NCBI GenBank assembly: GCA_020726505.1
Contig: JAHLEZ010000007.1
Span: 124,001 to 188,000, forward strand
Source: Leptodontidium sp. MPI-SDFR-AT-0119
Lineage: Eukaryota; Ascomycota; Leotiomycetes; Helotiales; Leptodontidiaceae
Direction of reading: 5' to 3'
DNA length: 64,000 bases
Part shown: positions 46,635 through 58,845 of the stretch, one piece after another
Layout of the letters: each line of letters starts with the position of its first letter
Numbering within the stretch: the first letter of the stretch is position 1
Notes under the pieces: generated by a model
What the model was told of the DNA's origin: nothing
What the model saw: the letters and a program-made list of their open reading frames with translations, nothing else
Database searches by the model: none
Translations under genes and position numbers: made by a program

Positions 46635-47813
46635 ATGTTTTGTTTCAAAAATTTGTTGTGTCTTCTCGCCCTCCTTGTCTGTCATGTGCTGGCCTTCGTT
46701 CATCCAGGGATGCTTCACACAGAAGCAGACTTCACACGCATGCGAGAGAAAGTGTCATCCAGTGCTTCGCCTTGGATCATAAGCTGGAACCTGTTAACGG
46801 CGAACTCCCATTCCTCAGCCTCATACAAACCTCGCCCAGCAACTATCATTTATCGTGGTTCTAACGGCGTAAACGCACAAAACTACGGCCAACTCTTCAA
46901 CGACGTAGCAGCTGCTTATGCCCTGGCTCTCCGCTGGAAAATCTCGGGAAACGACACCTATGCCAACGCTGCAGTCAACGTCTTGAATACGTGGTCTTCG
47001 ACTTTGACTTCCATTCAAGGCAGCTCAGACGCTGCTCTCGCCGCAGGAATATATGGCTACCAGTTCGCCAACGCAGCGGAAATCATGCGCTCTTACCCCG
47101 GATGGGAAGCAGAGAGCCAGACAGTCTTCGGTACGATGCTCCAGGAGGTTTTCTATCCCATCAATCATGATTTTTTGGTTCGCCATAATAATGCTGCAAC
47201 TGACCATTACTGGGCGAACTGGGATCTGTGTACCATGGCTTCGATTCTGGCGATTGGAATCTTCAACGATAACGAGACTATGTATGACGAGGCCATTACT
47301 TACTTCAAGTCTGGAGTTGGGAATGGAAACATTAACAGATTCGTCTGGAAAGAGTACAATGTTGACGGTCAAATTTTGGGACAGGGGCAAGAATCAGGAC
47401 GAGACCAAGGACATAATACGCTCGGGTTTGCATTGGTCGGAGCTCTGGCCCAGATGGCGTACAATCAAGACGATGACTTGTTTGCGTACGGCAATAGTAG
47501 GATCCTAGCTGGGAGCGAGTACACCGCGAAGTATAATGCTGGATTCGATGTTCCGTACACGACTTACCAAAACAGCGATGTTACCCAGACTGTAATCTCG
47601 AACTACTCGAGAGGGACCTTGAGGCCGCAATGGGAGCTTTTGTATGCCCATTATGCAAGTTTGAAAGGGATGAATGCGACGTTCATGGGAATAATGAGGG
47701 ACTTTGTGAACTGTGAGAGTGGTGGAGCGGAGGGTGGTGGTGGGGACTATGGTTCTAGCTCCGGCGGGTTTGACCAGCTTGGGTATGGCACGTTGACTTT
47801 CAGGCGTGAATGA
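46635..47813 (+). CDS. Secreted alginate/glucuronan-lyase-like polysaccharide lyase (alginate lyase domain; PL38-like)
   Basis: Extracellular beta-eliminating enzyme on polyuronic acids. No intron; 392 residues. The start MFCFKNLLCLLALLVCHVLA is a clear signal peptide ending near residue 20; the frame continues upstream to 46506 but without an ATG in a sensible context, so this Met is preferred. The mature part is an alpha/alpha-toroid type: LHTEADFTRMREKV, WKISGNDTYANAAVNVLNTW, then NHDFLVRHNNAATDHYWANWDLCTMASILAIG with the conserved Asn/His catalytic block, and QESGRDQGHNTLGFALVGALAQMAYNQDDD, the second signature (GRDQGH). Several Asn glycosylation sites are present. The product would be unsaturated oligouronides, which fits the GH88 hydrolase encoded 2.5 kb downstream. 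PL38 is my best family guess; PL5-like is the alternative. Confidence 0.85.
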   Translation: MFCFKNLLCLLALLVCHVLAFVHPGMLHTEADFTRMREKVSSSASPWIISWNLLTANSHSSASYKPRPATIIYRGSNGVNAQNYGQLFNDVAAAYALALRWKISGNDTYANAAVNVLNTWSSTLTSIQGSSDAALAAGIYGYQFANAAEIMRSYPGWEAESQTVFGTMLQEVFYPINHDFLVRHNNAATDHYWANWDLCTMASILAIGIFNDNETMYDEAITYFKSGVGNGNINRFVWKEYNVDGQILGQGQESGRDQGHNTLGFALVGALAQMAYNQDDDLFAYGNSRILAGSEYTAKYNAGFDVPYTTYQNSDVTQTVISNYSRGTLRPQWELLYAHYASLKGMNATFMGIMRDFVNCESGGAEGGGGDYGSSSGGFDQLGYGTLTFRRE

Positions 47814-50329
47814 AGTGTGGGGGAGCATTTGAAGCCAGTGAGGAAGCTAGTCTGATTTTGGGCTGTTGTGTGCCCTTCCCTGCAGCATGACAAAAAGCTT
47901 TAGATTTTGTGAGATTGTAATTGAATTTCCAAAATGATTGTCAGTCATGCCTTTATTCCAGGGAGAGTGAGAGGAATATTTTTAGGTGCTTTGACTGTAG
48001 CAGTCATTTAAAACTAAAAGCAATATAGATAGAAGAACAAGTCGCAGCACCTATGTAGAAGCAATGAATTCGAATGTAATTAATTAACTTCACAAGATGC
48101 AACCCCCTTTCGTGTATGGAAGCGAATCCATTACTCGATTCGAAAGCGGCAAATCGAAGGCGCGAAATTATAAGACCGTAGCAAATATCATTATTCACGG
48201 AGTTTAATGGTTCCAGCCCGCAATAACCAGTACGAGGAGCAACGGAAGCGTTCTAATTCAACATATGCTCGCAAATATCCACCAATTTTATTGAAGCTGA
48301 AAGGAATAAAAATGATGTCACCCAAACCCTAATCTAGCAAAAAGGCAAAGTTGGATTTGAACATCTCCCAGGAAAGAAACCCTTGCTTGTCTTTCTAACG
48401 TCTGACAACCACATCGTATCCTTGAATTCCTTTCTAAATATCCTAGTCCTTGGTTCAATGCAGAGTCATGACACATTTTTCCTTCGTCAGGTGTAGTGCT
48501 AGTGCATCACCATCGATTGTCGAGCTGGGGAAGTCGCCTAACCTGGCATAGGATTTAACATAAAGTTAACGTAGACTAGAGCCCGGAACTTGGCTTTGGG
48601 GACTGTGGAGCATTCACAGGCGTATTCGTAGAGTAGTGCAAACATTATGGGAAATTCGAGTTCGGACGACGTCCCGCCACTTCTCCCGAACGACAGCCGA
48701 GAATTTTGGCGAGGGTCAACAAACCCTACATCCCAGGGAAGGTCGAGCTTCCCCCACAGTTTCTGCAGATCCTGTAGTGCCTGCATGCGGACAGGGATGC
48801 ATCTACCCTGTGACTGGGCTTCGGCAGAATTTCGATCCTGGGTGTTGTTGTCGCTGATAATCACTTCGCAATCAACTATTGAACAGGTTGGTTTTGGCAG
48901 ATGTTTCTCTGTTCTGTTACTTTCTAGAGATAATCTGCAATTCAAATTTACTCCCATTGTTTATTGCTAGTCGGAATTATGAATGTAGGTCAGACCGATT
49001 TGTCTGGGACAATGCATGGAAATACATTAAACGACGTACAACAGAACGTGGAATCAATTGCTGATATCAGTCGGGGGCTAGGAATGACGGGGGCAACTAC
49101 AAAGAGTCCAGGGATTTGGAATGTAAGTTTGTACTGAACATGAGAAATTTGAAGTCGCTGATCTCACAAATTGTTTACTACCAATACGTTGTCAAGAGGG
49201 GTTTGCACGCACCCTGGACTTTAAAAGCAAAGCAAGCGTATGATGCTTCGGGTGGGGAGCAACGCCGTGAGCACCAGATATAAAAAGCCTCACGCTCAGC
49301 GCTAGACTAATTTCACATAGCAATCAGAAATAGTCAGAGCGATCTCCCGAGTTGGGGAGATTTGCTTTGGGCGTACCCAGGACGAGGGGAATTCAAGAAT
49401 AATGATGATAGGACCATCTGGGCCGGGGGGAAGATTAGTTTAAGACGGGCTTGTTGAACTAAATTCAGGAGCAATGGTAGGCACGGTATTGGTGTAGTGA
49501 TCTACTTGCAGAACCTTGATGAATCTAAGTTTGTGGGGATATGCTTTATAACGACTCCATTCTGGTATCGTGCGATTTCGTTCAAGCGCCTGAGCTTGCT
49601 CAGTGGGGTGATGAGGGAGTTCCAGATCATAATGTCAAAATTTAATTTGAGGCTGATTTGCTTCACGGCAGCACTGGTATGAATTGATTGAAATAATCGG
49701 TTGATGATATTTCATTCACATTTCATTAAAGGAACAGTATCTATGAATCTTTCAAAATTCGTCTCATGTTTCTTTCAGAAGTCCAACAGTGTTTTAATAA
49801 ATAAGATTTAGTCGGTTAAGTACTGACCACACGAAATGCAATCACAAGCTACCTTGACAAAGAGACCACTCCCCCGCTCCTCGCCCATATTCGCAGTTTG
49901 GTTGAATCGGGAAGGCGAGGAAAGCCCGTGTTAGCTCATTCAATCCATGCATGAAAATCCCTGGGCTTGATGTGCCTAACCCCCATCCTTGGCGTCGCTG
50001 GAAACACCACCGGGCTGCCCTCCGAGAGATCCTCCGCTCTTCGTTTACGTGAGAAAGATCAACAGAGTTCTCGGACTGGCAAGGTCGGTAGCAACAGGAG
50101 AATGGCGGAAACGACCGAGTATTCCCAAGGAATACTACCCGATACTCCGTCTGGGGACCATTGGGCTTTGCTGGCTCACATGGGGTTTGTAGAAGGGATT
50201 TGGCTAAGTTGTCTCCACCTCACATTGTGCGTTGATATTTTGCGTAGCTAGATTAGAACATAAGATTTCTGACATTCCTCTGAAATTGATGAGGATGGAT
50301 GTTTTATCTACAGCGTGGTCTAAAGTATC
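47814..50329. other. Long gene-free stretch inside the polyuronide cluster
   Basis: About 2.5 kb, AT-rich, with only short unlinked frames on both strands. No domain, transposon or RNA gene recognised. The right end must include the GH88 promoter. Confidence 0.5.
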
Positions 50330-52091
50330 ATGCCGTCTTCTTTCGGCTCCTCCATTTCTCTTTTCCAGAATTGCTTGCAGCCTTTGAAGATGCCGTGGTC
50401 AAAGAAGCGAGCTGTTTCGTCGCCCACCGACAACGATACAACGGTACAAGGTGTACAAGACCATGCACATACTTCAGTTAGTCCCAAGTCAACAGTTTAC
50501 GACCCGTATTTATTGACTGACTGTTGTGTAGCAAATTCGCATCGAGCCGAAACAGTCACCATCTGGTAGCGTAGAGCTAGGCCGATCGAGTGGTCCAAGA
50601 TCAGATACATCGGAATTAGCATCTAGAAATAAAGAGACACTAGCATGTCTGTATTCGGAATCTACGATCGCAAAGATATGGGGGGTTGCCGAACGGGCAC
50701 TTGATAAGGTAAGAGGAATTTCCATGACACCATGCTGTAGCAACCTGTTCCTGAGATGTTTGTTTCTGCTAGTCAACCCCACCAACTCTCTACCCAGAGT
50801 ACACGAAGCCTGGAGCAACGGCATATGTATACCGAGAACTTGATTTCTGGACATCTGGCTTCTTTCCAGGCAGTCTGTACCTCCTCCTCGAACGGCAGAG
50901 GAAATATGCTCGGGTTCTGTCGCCGTCGCCGTATTCGGGTTTATCTCAAATACCGCATCCTCTCCAGCTCCAGTACGCATGCGAATGGTGGACTCACAAC
51001 CTCCACCAGAATGCCCATCTCAAAACTACCCACGACCTAAGCTTCATGATCTCGCCGTGGGCACGAAAGGCTTGGGAACTAGATCACGACCAGAAAGCAT
51101 ACGAGAGCCTGCTCACAGCTGCACAGACTCTTGGGTCGAGGTACAACGAAAAGGTTGGGTGTCTAAGATCTTGGGATACCTGTGTGACGAAAAAATATTC
51201 CTTTCTTGACCCGACCAAGGACTTCTTGGTAATCATCGTGAGTTGAAGTTAACGTAGAACTTAGGATAAAGAGAACACAAGCTGATCGAGTGTGAAAAAT
51301 AGGACAACATGTTAAATCTCGACCTTCTTTTCTGGGCCAGCGTCGAACTCCGTTCTCCGCACCTCTACAACATCGCCAAGTCCCACGCCCAATCCACACA
51401 GAGGCACCTCATCCGACCCGACTCCTCTACCTTCCATGTCGTGAACTTCGACCAGGCGACCGGGACCGTGAAGGCCAAGTTCACGAACCAGGGATACTCA
51501 GACTCCTCGTCCTGGTCTCGCGGCCAGGCATGGGCCATAACTGGGTTCACGCAGACATACAGCTGGACCAGGGATGTCAGTTTCCTCTCTACAGCAAGGA
51601 GCTGTGCGGACTACTTCCTCAAGAGGCTGGAGGAGACTGGGACTGGGATCCCGCCGTGGGATTTCGATGCCCCGAGCAGTGAAAATGAGCAGAGGCCGTC
51701 GGATACTAGCGCTGCGATGATAGCTTGCTATGGTCTTCTGCTCCTACACCGAGCTCTCACTTCAATGGGCCAGGCGTCGCCGTATCTTGACGCTGCCTTG
51801 TATATCCTTTCATCCGTTTGCGCCACTCAGCTCAGTAGCCCGGCCAGATTCGTGACCAGAAAGGTGGAGGTTGAGAGCGTGGAGCACGGGAAGAGCTTGG
51901 AGGATGGGAAACTGGTCGTCGAGATGGGAGATGGAGAAGAGACGATCCTGAAGGGTGCGACGATTAATAACTATGAATTCGCGCCTAGGAGGTGGGCGAA
52001 TCACGGACTGGTATATGCGGATTACTATTTCTTAGCGGTGGGGAATTTGCTCCTGGAGATGGGAATTGGGGAGGGATTCATTGAGAAATAG
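50330..52091 (+). CDS. GH88 unsaturated glucuronyl hydrolase
   Basis: Hydrolase that removes the 4,5-unsaturated uronic acid from oligosaccharides made by polysaccharide lyases, by hydrating the double bond. Four exons at 50330-50476, 50532-50708, 50773-51237 and 51303-52091 give 525 residues, all phase-0 introns. The first ~60 residues are low in conservation; the inner Met at 50390 (MPWSKKRA) may be the true start. Catalytic landmarks: THDLSFMISPWARKAWE (first Asp, about 197) and DNMLNLDLLFWAS (second Asp, about 264), plus SSSWSRGQAWAITGF and PPWDFDAPSSENEQRPSDTSAAMIACYGL, the family's +1 subsite region. No signal peptide is visible, so it probably acts inside the cell after uptake. It lies next to the secreted lyase and a Zn2Cys6 regulator, which supports one pathway. 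Confidence 0.93.
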
Positions 52092-52333
52092 GTTTGGATA
52101 TGCGAGTTGGATGCTTGGCAGGCGATGATCTGGATCGGATCAGAGCTGGGAGGTAAGAGGAGAGACATGCTAAACTTGCCTTTTCTCAATAGAACTTATT
52201 TAGAAGAGGTTTTGTTACATTTCCAACGTAGAATCTTTTGTCTGAACATCGAACTGCTGGTGTTGTGGTCTCCTCCACCCACCTCCACTTCCACTCGTGA
52301 CATGTCTCATCTCCTATTTCACATATGTTCACG

Positions 52334-55035
52334 CTATCCAGTATCCGTCCCAGAGAACATACTAATCCTCTGCGTCGGCAAGAACGGGTATTCAAAGAAT
52401 GAATTCAGACCTTCGTACCCGTTACCTGAATTGAAAGTTGCCGTTCCAGTTTCTGGCAGACTTCCGAAGCTGTTGTAGTTCGTCTCCCCATTGTTAGAGT
52501 ACATGTGTGAATTTCTCGGGACCGGAGAAGGCATTCCGGTATTGTTACCCCCAGTGCAATGAGGTTGAAATGCAAGTGGCAAGGGTGGAAAGGCTAGCGA
52601 AATGCTGTCTGGCGACCTTTCTTGCTCGGGAATCAAAGCGTTTTCGTCATCGGGTTGATAGCCAGTGTTGAAAGATGCGGAATTCATGGTATGTGTCAGG
52701 CCGTTCATTTGCGGCATGCTTCCAGTGGCGGGTGAGGCGTGAGAGTCGTTTGAAGGCAGAGTTCCCCTTGACTCGGTCAACCCATTTGTATGATGAGAGC
52801 TCTGCTCGTCGGAATATGCAGGCTGTCTGATATCCAAAGAGTGTGGGCCATGGTTTTTGGCATACTCTAGTCGGGTAGCAAATTTAGAAGCAAGATTTTC
52901 TGTCCCGCTTGCCTTGTCTTGGGCATGAGGTCCGTTCCAGCGTTTCGAGATCTCTTTCAAACTTCTTGTCAGTGAGTCAAGCTCTGGTGGGACGACTGTG
53001 TTGTAGTGAAGGGCGTGGGCCAGAAGCATACGGCCACATATAAAGAGACAAAATGCGAACTGTGGATTCGTTGGTATTTTGGAGTCTTGAAGGTACTTGT
53101 CGGCAATTATTGCTACTTCTATAGCAGCTGCCATACAGGTCTCGGCACTGGAAATGGAGGGCATCCGAATGGGACTTGCTTGCCATTCCGGCGATGGGTA
53201 CGCTATTCCCTGATGCAGGAGGCCGACTGCTGTGTTGTGGGTGATGTGGGCCAAGGTCAGGTTTGGATCCAGGACTCCATCTGCGTTCAACGCACAGGCT
53301 TCCCGCCATTGTTCTGGAAGGAATATCTTCCATCTGTTGGCAGGTTAAAAGGTTGAGACTCGAAGATGTCAGCTTGGGGACTTACTGGACGAGTCTAAGA
53401 TCTAGTTCTTTAAACCTCATCAGCCACATCTGGACTTCTTGCACGTTCGAAACGTTGACCGCATGTCGTAGAAAGAACGATGTCACGAGACTTAGACTCT
53501 CTGAAGCTTCGATGCAGTATGCAAAACCACCGATTGAGGCTTGATCTTGAAGTTCCGGTCGTCTCGAAGGAAATGTTGCCCCAGTAGAGGAGGTATCCGC
53601 CACACCAAAGTATGGCGTTGGTGTCGTCAATGGTTTACCTTCCTCCCACAAGGCACCTTCGCAAGGCAGTCGTCTCCTCACATCCGCGCTAGTAAGTGAG
53701 AAGTTCCATCCTGTCGCAATGCTACAGAATCGATCCATCAAGAAGACATTCCAGAAAACGCGGCGTCGTTCTTCTCTTTCGATCCAGGTTTTGCAAGGCG
53801 GCAAGAAAGCCATGCGTTTGATCAGAAACTCTGCTGACTGGGTCTGGTCCTCATCTTCCACACTCAGTTGTAGTTGCTCGACTGTCCTTGTCATACTTCC
53901 CACGATTGACCAAGCTGATGGACCACGACCGCTGCCGATAGTATCGAATGCGCAGATGACCATTGCCTGCAGATTCTCGACCGAGAATGATTTCATGCTC
54001 TGTAAAATCACTGTGTTTTTGCTTCTCTCCGCATATCGGGCTCTGACTTCCGCATTGCCCAGCCTTGGATCATTTGAGAAACGCACACATAGAGACACAA
54101 TTGCGTGAAATATCGTTTCAAGTTTCTTCCGTTGGGTTGTATCCTTCATCCTTTCGCGGAACTGGCGAACGTGCAGAATTGGGATCCAGGGATGTATGTT
54201 GCTGAAGTAGATTTCGACCAAAGCATCTATCAGGTCATCTGGAGGTAATTCCTCCACACCGTCCGGACTGATGGCAGGTGCTGGAGGCCCTCTGAGCGAG
54301 GGTCGTGTATCTGCTGTGCTGTCCGTTCTTCGCCGCTTCAAAGGACTGCTCAGAGGCGGGTCTACATCACCGAGATCGAGTGATAGACTTGTCAGAGTAG
54401 ATTTAAGTCTCGTCGTGCATTCCTTCAGAGTATCTCCGTTTGAATCATGCACATCTATTTGGGGACTCCCTCCCGTGGGTGCTCCATTTTGGACAGCGTT
54501 CAGACAATTGAAAACCTGTTGCCACAAAATCCCTTGTCCCAAAAACATGTTCTCCAGAGTTGCTAGATACCAAGTCAGCATATGGCGCTTTACTTAGAAT
54601 TCTCTCATTCAAATAGATAGCTCATGTCGTGCTCATGAGCCCTGCGAGTGCATCCCGAGTCGAAGTATCATCTAGAGTGCAAAGAGGATAGAACAGCGCA
54701 AACAAAACGAAGCCTTCACAGTACGCACCTACTCTCTGCGTAAGATTTTCCACGGCGCCTGTTCTCAGGCCTGGTTTCACTTTACGATCGTCATAAACAC
54801 ATTCTATGCCTGATTTGAATGTATCAGGTTTCTTTCTGTTCTGAAGGGGGCTCTCTCTGCTCACTGAATTGCGTGCAATGCGAACACGGCTGCTGTCTGG
54901 AGCACTTTGCCTTCTTCTTTCTGCACGACTGGCAGCTTTTCAGGAGCATCAGCGCTTGAAGGATGTTGGTATTGGGGACTGTAGGAAGATAGCTACTCAC
55001 GCTGGCCCATCCTCCTCTGTTGAACCCTTGGTCAT
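52334..55035 (-). CDS. Zn2Cys6 transcription factor with Fungal_trans-type middle region
   Basis: Nuclear regulator. Five exons at 55035-55001, 54935-54865, 54809-54729, 54562-53386 and 53333-52334 give 787 residues with all phases matching. The zinc cluster starts at residue 13: Cys-x2-Cys-x6-Cys-x5-Cys-x2-Cys-x5-Cys, visible as CQSCRKKKAKCSRQQPCSHC and the last Cys in IECVYDD, cut by two introns, as often in this family. The middle homology region has LIDALVEIYFSNIHPWIPIL, SLCVRFSNDPRLGNAE and the RRRVFWNVFLMDRFCS signature of Fungal_trans (XlnR/Gal4-like). The C-terminal 300 residues are disordered and rich in Asn/Ser/Pro. It sits convergent with the GH88 gene (242 nt apart) and divergent from the MFS gene, so it is a good candidate for local control of the cluster. 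Confidence 0.92.
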
Positions 55036-55850
55036 CTTGCCATTTGACTCTGGATCAGGAGGATGGCTATCCTCGACGCTCTGGTTCTGGGTCGCATGAG
55101 AGCGCATGGCCTGGGCGATGGATGGACTTGATTATACAGGACGGTAAAGCATTCCATGAGACTCTTAGAGTCGTAGAAAGCGCGAGAGGGTACGCGATAG
55201 TTCGGTAGTTCGATGGTTTGAGGGTTTTCGATGGATAGAAAGCCTTGCCGCGATGGAGACGAGTACCCGTACCTTACGTGACTGTGCTCGAGCCCCAGCA
55301 CCCCGCAATCACACTAGAACTACTCTGTACAGACGCTCCCCACAGCAGGAGTGCGGGGTACAGGACTGCTCCCTGGGTACAGTACCTAGAATACAGTGCC
55401 CTGTCAGGTGGAGGCAGGACTAATACCGGAATGTACTGTACTGTACCTAGCCTGGGTAGGTTACTTTACTTTACAGCGCATTAAAAGTACAGTACGTTTC
55501 AGCTGTGTGAGCATTACCTTAACCACAGAAATCAAAAATTGCCCCTGAATTAGATATTAAATTTGAAAAGCAGTATTCCAATTGTTGAGTATATCGTCAT
55601 CTTTTCCTTGTTGTTCGCTGATATCTATGAAGTTATGCCGAAGGGGTTTTTCCGAGACTAGGTCTCTTCACACCCACACCCACCCCAGCTGTGAGTAAGT
55701 ATCTCCATCTCTTCTTCGTTGCCACCCAGATGACCGAAGAACTAAGCATCCACATTTAATTGGATATAAAAGAGGCGGAAAACAGGTAAAGTATTGAGGG
55801 CACGTAGAGCATCTTTTGCAACTTGATAATAGCCGGCCCTGAAAAACCAA

Positions 55851-55872
55851 CCCCCCCTCCCCTCCCCTCCCC
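55851..55872. other. C-rich tract with very strong G-quadruplex pattern on the minus strand
   Basis: Runs of seven, four, four and four C separated each by a single T. On the minus strand these are four G-runs with one-base loops, the most stable arrangement. It lies 327 nt upstream of the MFS start. Confidence 0.75.
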
Positions 55873-56072
55873 ACACCAGCCGGAGCGCGGGTGAAGTGTC
55901 GGGATGCCTCCGGCCATACCATGCCACGCCATGCCATCGTTGCAAGCAACTCCCTCCCACCTTCACTGTCACACTCACCCGCTACCTTCTTCTTACCCCG
56001 GACTTTGGTATTCTCGAATCTCGACCTAGACCAGAGCATGCAGCCATGATAGAGCTTGTGTCTGAAAACCAC

Positions 56073-56108
56073 CTCGACTACTTAACTTAACTCGACTACT
56101 TAACTTAA
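56073..56108. repeat. 18-nt tandem duplication
   Basis: The unit CTCGACTACTTAACTTAA occurs twice back to back in the probable 5' leader of the MFS gene. Confidence 0.9.
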
Positions 56109-56198
56109 CACTTGTCCCCTCTTTTTATATTCAGCATCGTTCTGTTCATGAACTCTGGCCATCGATCATCCCAACTCCGGGAATCTTACATTGCAACC

Positions 56199-58028
56199 AT
56201 GAGTCAGGAAAAGCAAACCTCTCAGGCAGTCCACCACGAGGACAACATCACGCCCTACACACCGCCGGTGCAGCAAGCACATGGCGATGGGGATCAAGAA
56301 GTGAGAACATGGAATTGTCCAGTCCAAAGTCTTCAGACAAGGGAGTAACTAACGGATTCAGATTGCGGCATATGTTGGCCAAGAAGCCACATTTGTTGAT
56401 CAGGAGACAAGCAAGAAGCTCTTCTGGACCATCAACAGAAGGATTCTAGCCTGCATGCTTGGGACTTACTTCTGCCAGTCTCTTGACAAAGGGACTCTCG
56501 GATTCGCATCTATAATGGGAATCAAGACTGATGCGAATCTTAAGGGCCAAGACTACAGGTTGGTCTTTGGTGTTCTCTGGGTTCTAACAACAGATACTGA
56601 TTCTAAACTAGCTGGCTTGGAACGATTTTGTACATGGGAGTCTTGGTCGGGGAATACCCCACGAATCTTCTCCTCCAGAAGCTACCGGTCGCCAAGTACC
56701 TTGCTACGAATGTGTTCCTATGGGGCTGTGTGATAGCCTGTTCGGCTGCCGCAAAGAACTTCGCGTCTCTCATGGCCGTGCGCTTCTTACTCGGTGTTTT
56801 CGAATCTTGTGTCCAGCCTGCTTTCATCATCATGTGAGTAAAGTTGCAAGAATTCGTGGCGCCTCTTCTAATCCATCCAAGGACAACCATGTGGTACACT
56901 AAGCGCGAGCAAGCTGTCCTCACCTCACTCTGGTATTGCATGACAGGAGTTCAGCTCATGGTATGTATATTGCATTCCTCTTTCACATCCATTAAGCTGC
57001 GCTAACAAGCTTCACAGGTAGGAGGTATCATAGCTTGGGGCGTGAGCCACTTCGAAAATCCCAACATATACCCTTGGCAGCTCCTTTTCCTCATCCTTGG
57101 GGTCCTGACTTGTGTTTGGGCGGTCTTTATCGGTTGGTGGCTCCCAGACTCTCCGATGAAAGCGAAGTGCTTTACCGAAGATGAGAAACGTCTGATGATC
57201 GAGCGAGTTCGAGCAAATGAGACGGGGATTCAGAACAAAACGTACAAGACCTACCAGATGCTCGAGGCGATCAAAGACCCTGTCATTTGGTGTTATGTTA
57301 TGTTGCAGATCACATCGACTCTTGTCATTGGTGGTCTTGGGGTGTTCTCCAATCTCATTATCAAGTCGTTTGGATTCACCGTCCTTCAGACGCAGTTGTT
57401 GAACATCGCTCAGGGTGCGGTGACGATTATTGTCATGATAGGTGGTGCCACTCTGGCTCAGACAACCGGACAGACCATCTTGGTGATGCATACCTGGACT
57501 ATGTAAGTTCATTCATTATTGAGCCTTTTATCTTGCCGACCTAGCTGACACTTCCCCAGTCTTCCCATCATTGGCACTGCCATCATCTACTCCATCCCTC
57601 CCACCCATTCCACCCGAGTCGGACTACTCATCGCCTTCTACTGCACACAATTCTATCTAGCTCAAGGCAACCTAGTGTTCTCCCTAATATCCCGAAACGT
57701 AGCGGGCCAGACCAAGAAGTCGACGACTCTAGCAATGACATTCGTCGCGTGGGCCGCAGGGAACATGACGGCGCCGCAGATCTTCCAGTCCGGCGACGCC
57801 CCTCGCTACAAGAAAGGGTTCACGGCGCATTTCTGTCTCTACGTGCTCTTCAACATCATCCTGGTCATTCTTCGCGTCCTGCTCACTCGGCGTAACAAGG
57901 CGAAGCGAGCAATGTTGGGCGAGGGGACGGCGGTTGTTGAAGAAAAGGTCGATGAGAAGATCACGCATTCTTTTGCGTTTGAGGATTTGACGGACAAGGA
58001 GAACCCGGACTTTAGATACGTGGTGTAG
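56199..58028 (+). CDS. MFS transporter, anion:cation symporter type (Dal5/Tna1-like)
   Basis: Plasma-membrane importer for small organic anions. Six exons at 56199-56300, 56362-56558, 56612-56833, 56882-56960, 57018-57502 and 57560-58028 give 517 residues with matching phases; the usual size for 12-TM ACS family members. Landmarks: NRRILACMLGTYFCQSLDKGTLGFASIMGI (TM1), GEYPTNLLLQKLPVAKYL (after TM2, conserved in Dal5-like proteins), SLMAVRFLLGVFESCVQPAF (TM4), TTMWYTKREQAV, and WLPDSPMKAKCFTEDEKRLMIERVRANETG in the central loop. The second half contains PIIGTAIIYSIPPTHSTRVGLL. The start MSQEKQ has an Ala/Cys-rich good context (ACCATG); an in-frame Met further upstream at 56148 is less likely. 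Given its neighbours, unsaturated uronates or uronic acids are plausible substrates, but fungal relatives carry allantoate, nicotinate and others. Confidence 0.92.
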
Positions 58029-58845
58029 GGGAGGTAGTCGAGCTGATTGACAATGAAGAGGAAGAAGAGGTGAAAGGGGATGTGGCGTTACGAGCAAGTG
58101 TTGAAATTTGTAGCCAGGGCTGTTTCATTATCTTGACAACAAAGCGATTTAAATTTTATCTGAGTGCTACCCTAAATATTGCCAGGTGCTACTGTAGAAT
58201 AATGATTTGTTTATCAAAGGTATGAAGCTGCCTCACTATCCAAGACAGTTATACAGAGAAGTGACATGCTCCAAGAGCAACTTATGCGTATCACAATCTA
58301 ACCTCGCGCGTCTTGTGCCGAACGTGGCATCAGATATATCAAAATGGGATCCAATGCCTTCCACACAAGAGCAATGTCAGAATACCCTAACTATGGCCCG
58401 CCAAGCGGGGCTTCAAGTCTTCAATACAAGCGGCAGAAGGCTAGATAGAAAATTATTATGATATAGCATGTATGACATACATAATTTTAGTTGATGTGTG
58501 TTGATGATGGGGAATAGAGCTCATGGGGAAGTTATGATGGCAGGGTGAGATAATATGATATTCAGGAGATCATCATCGTTCCGGGTTTCAATTTTTTTTT
58601 CTTGTTTTCGATGTGAGATAGGTTTGTGTTTGTTTTGCGAGCTGGCTTTTTGTTTATGAAATGTCGACTTGATATTGATTAAGCGACGAGGAAAAGGAAA
58701 GATTCGATGCAATAGGCGAGGTCAAACTCGGCAATTGTTGTCAACGGCGATATGGTATAACTGCTTCACTATCGAATACACACAGACGTAAAGATATCGA
58801 CATGTGAAAGAAAAAAAACTATACCGCCCAACTCCCACAAACCAC
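58029..58845. other. Convergent 3' intergenic region
   Basis: AT-rich, with a T9 run near 58592. No gene seen between the convergent MFS and ligase genes. Confidence 0.5.

Larger units (their letters stand above)
55036..56198. promoter_or_regulatory. Divergent regulatory region between the Zn2Cys6 factor and the MFS transporter
   Basis: A 1.16 kb region. It contains a cluster of overlapping GTACAGTAC/TGTACTGTAC-like palindromic motifs at about 55375-55500, CCGG palindromes, a strong C-rich tract (55851-55872) and an 18-nt tandem duplication (56073-56108). It probably controls both genes; no site has been tested. Confidence 0.5.

Noticed and set aside
48538..48970. Frames of 139 and 107 codons on opposite strands between the lyase and GH88 genes
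   Set aside because: Each is the other's shadow, no domain and no sensible exon continuation.
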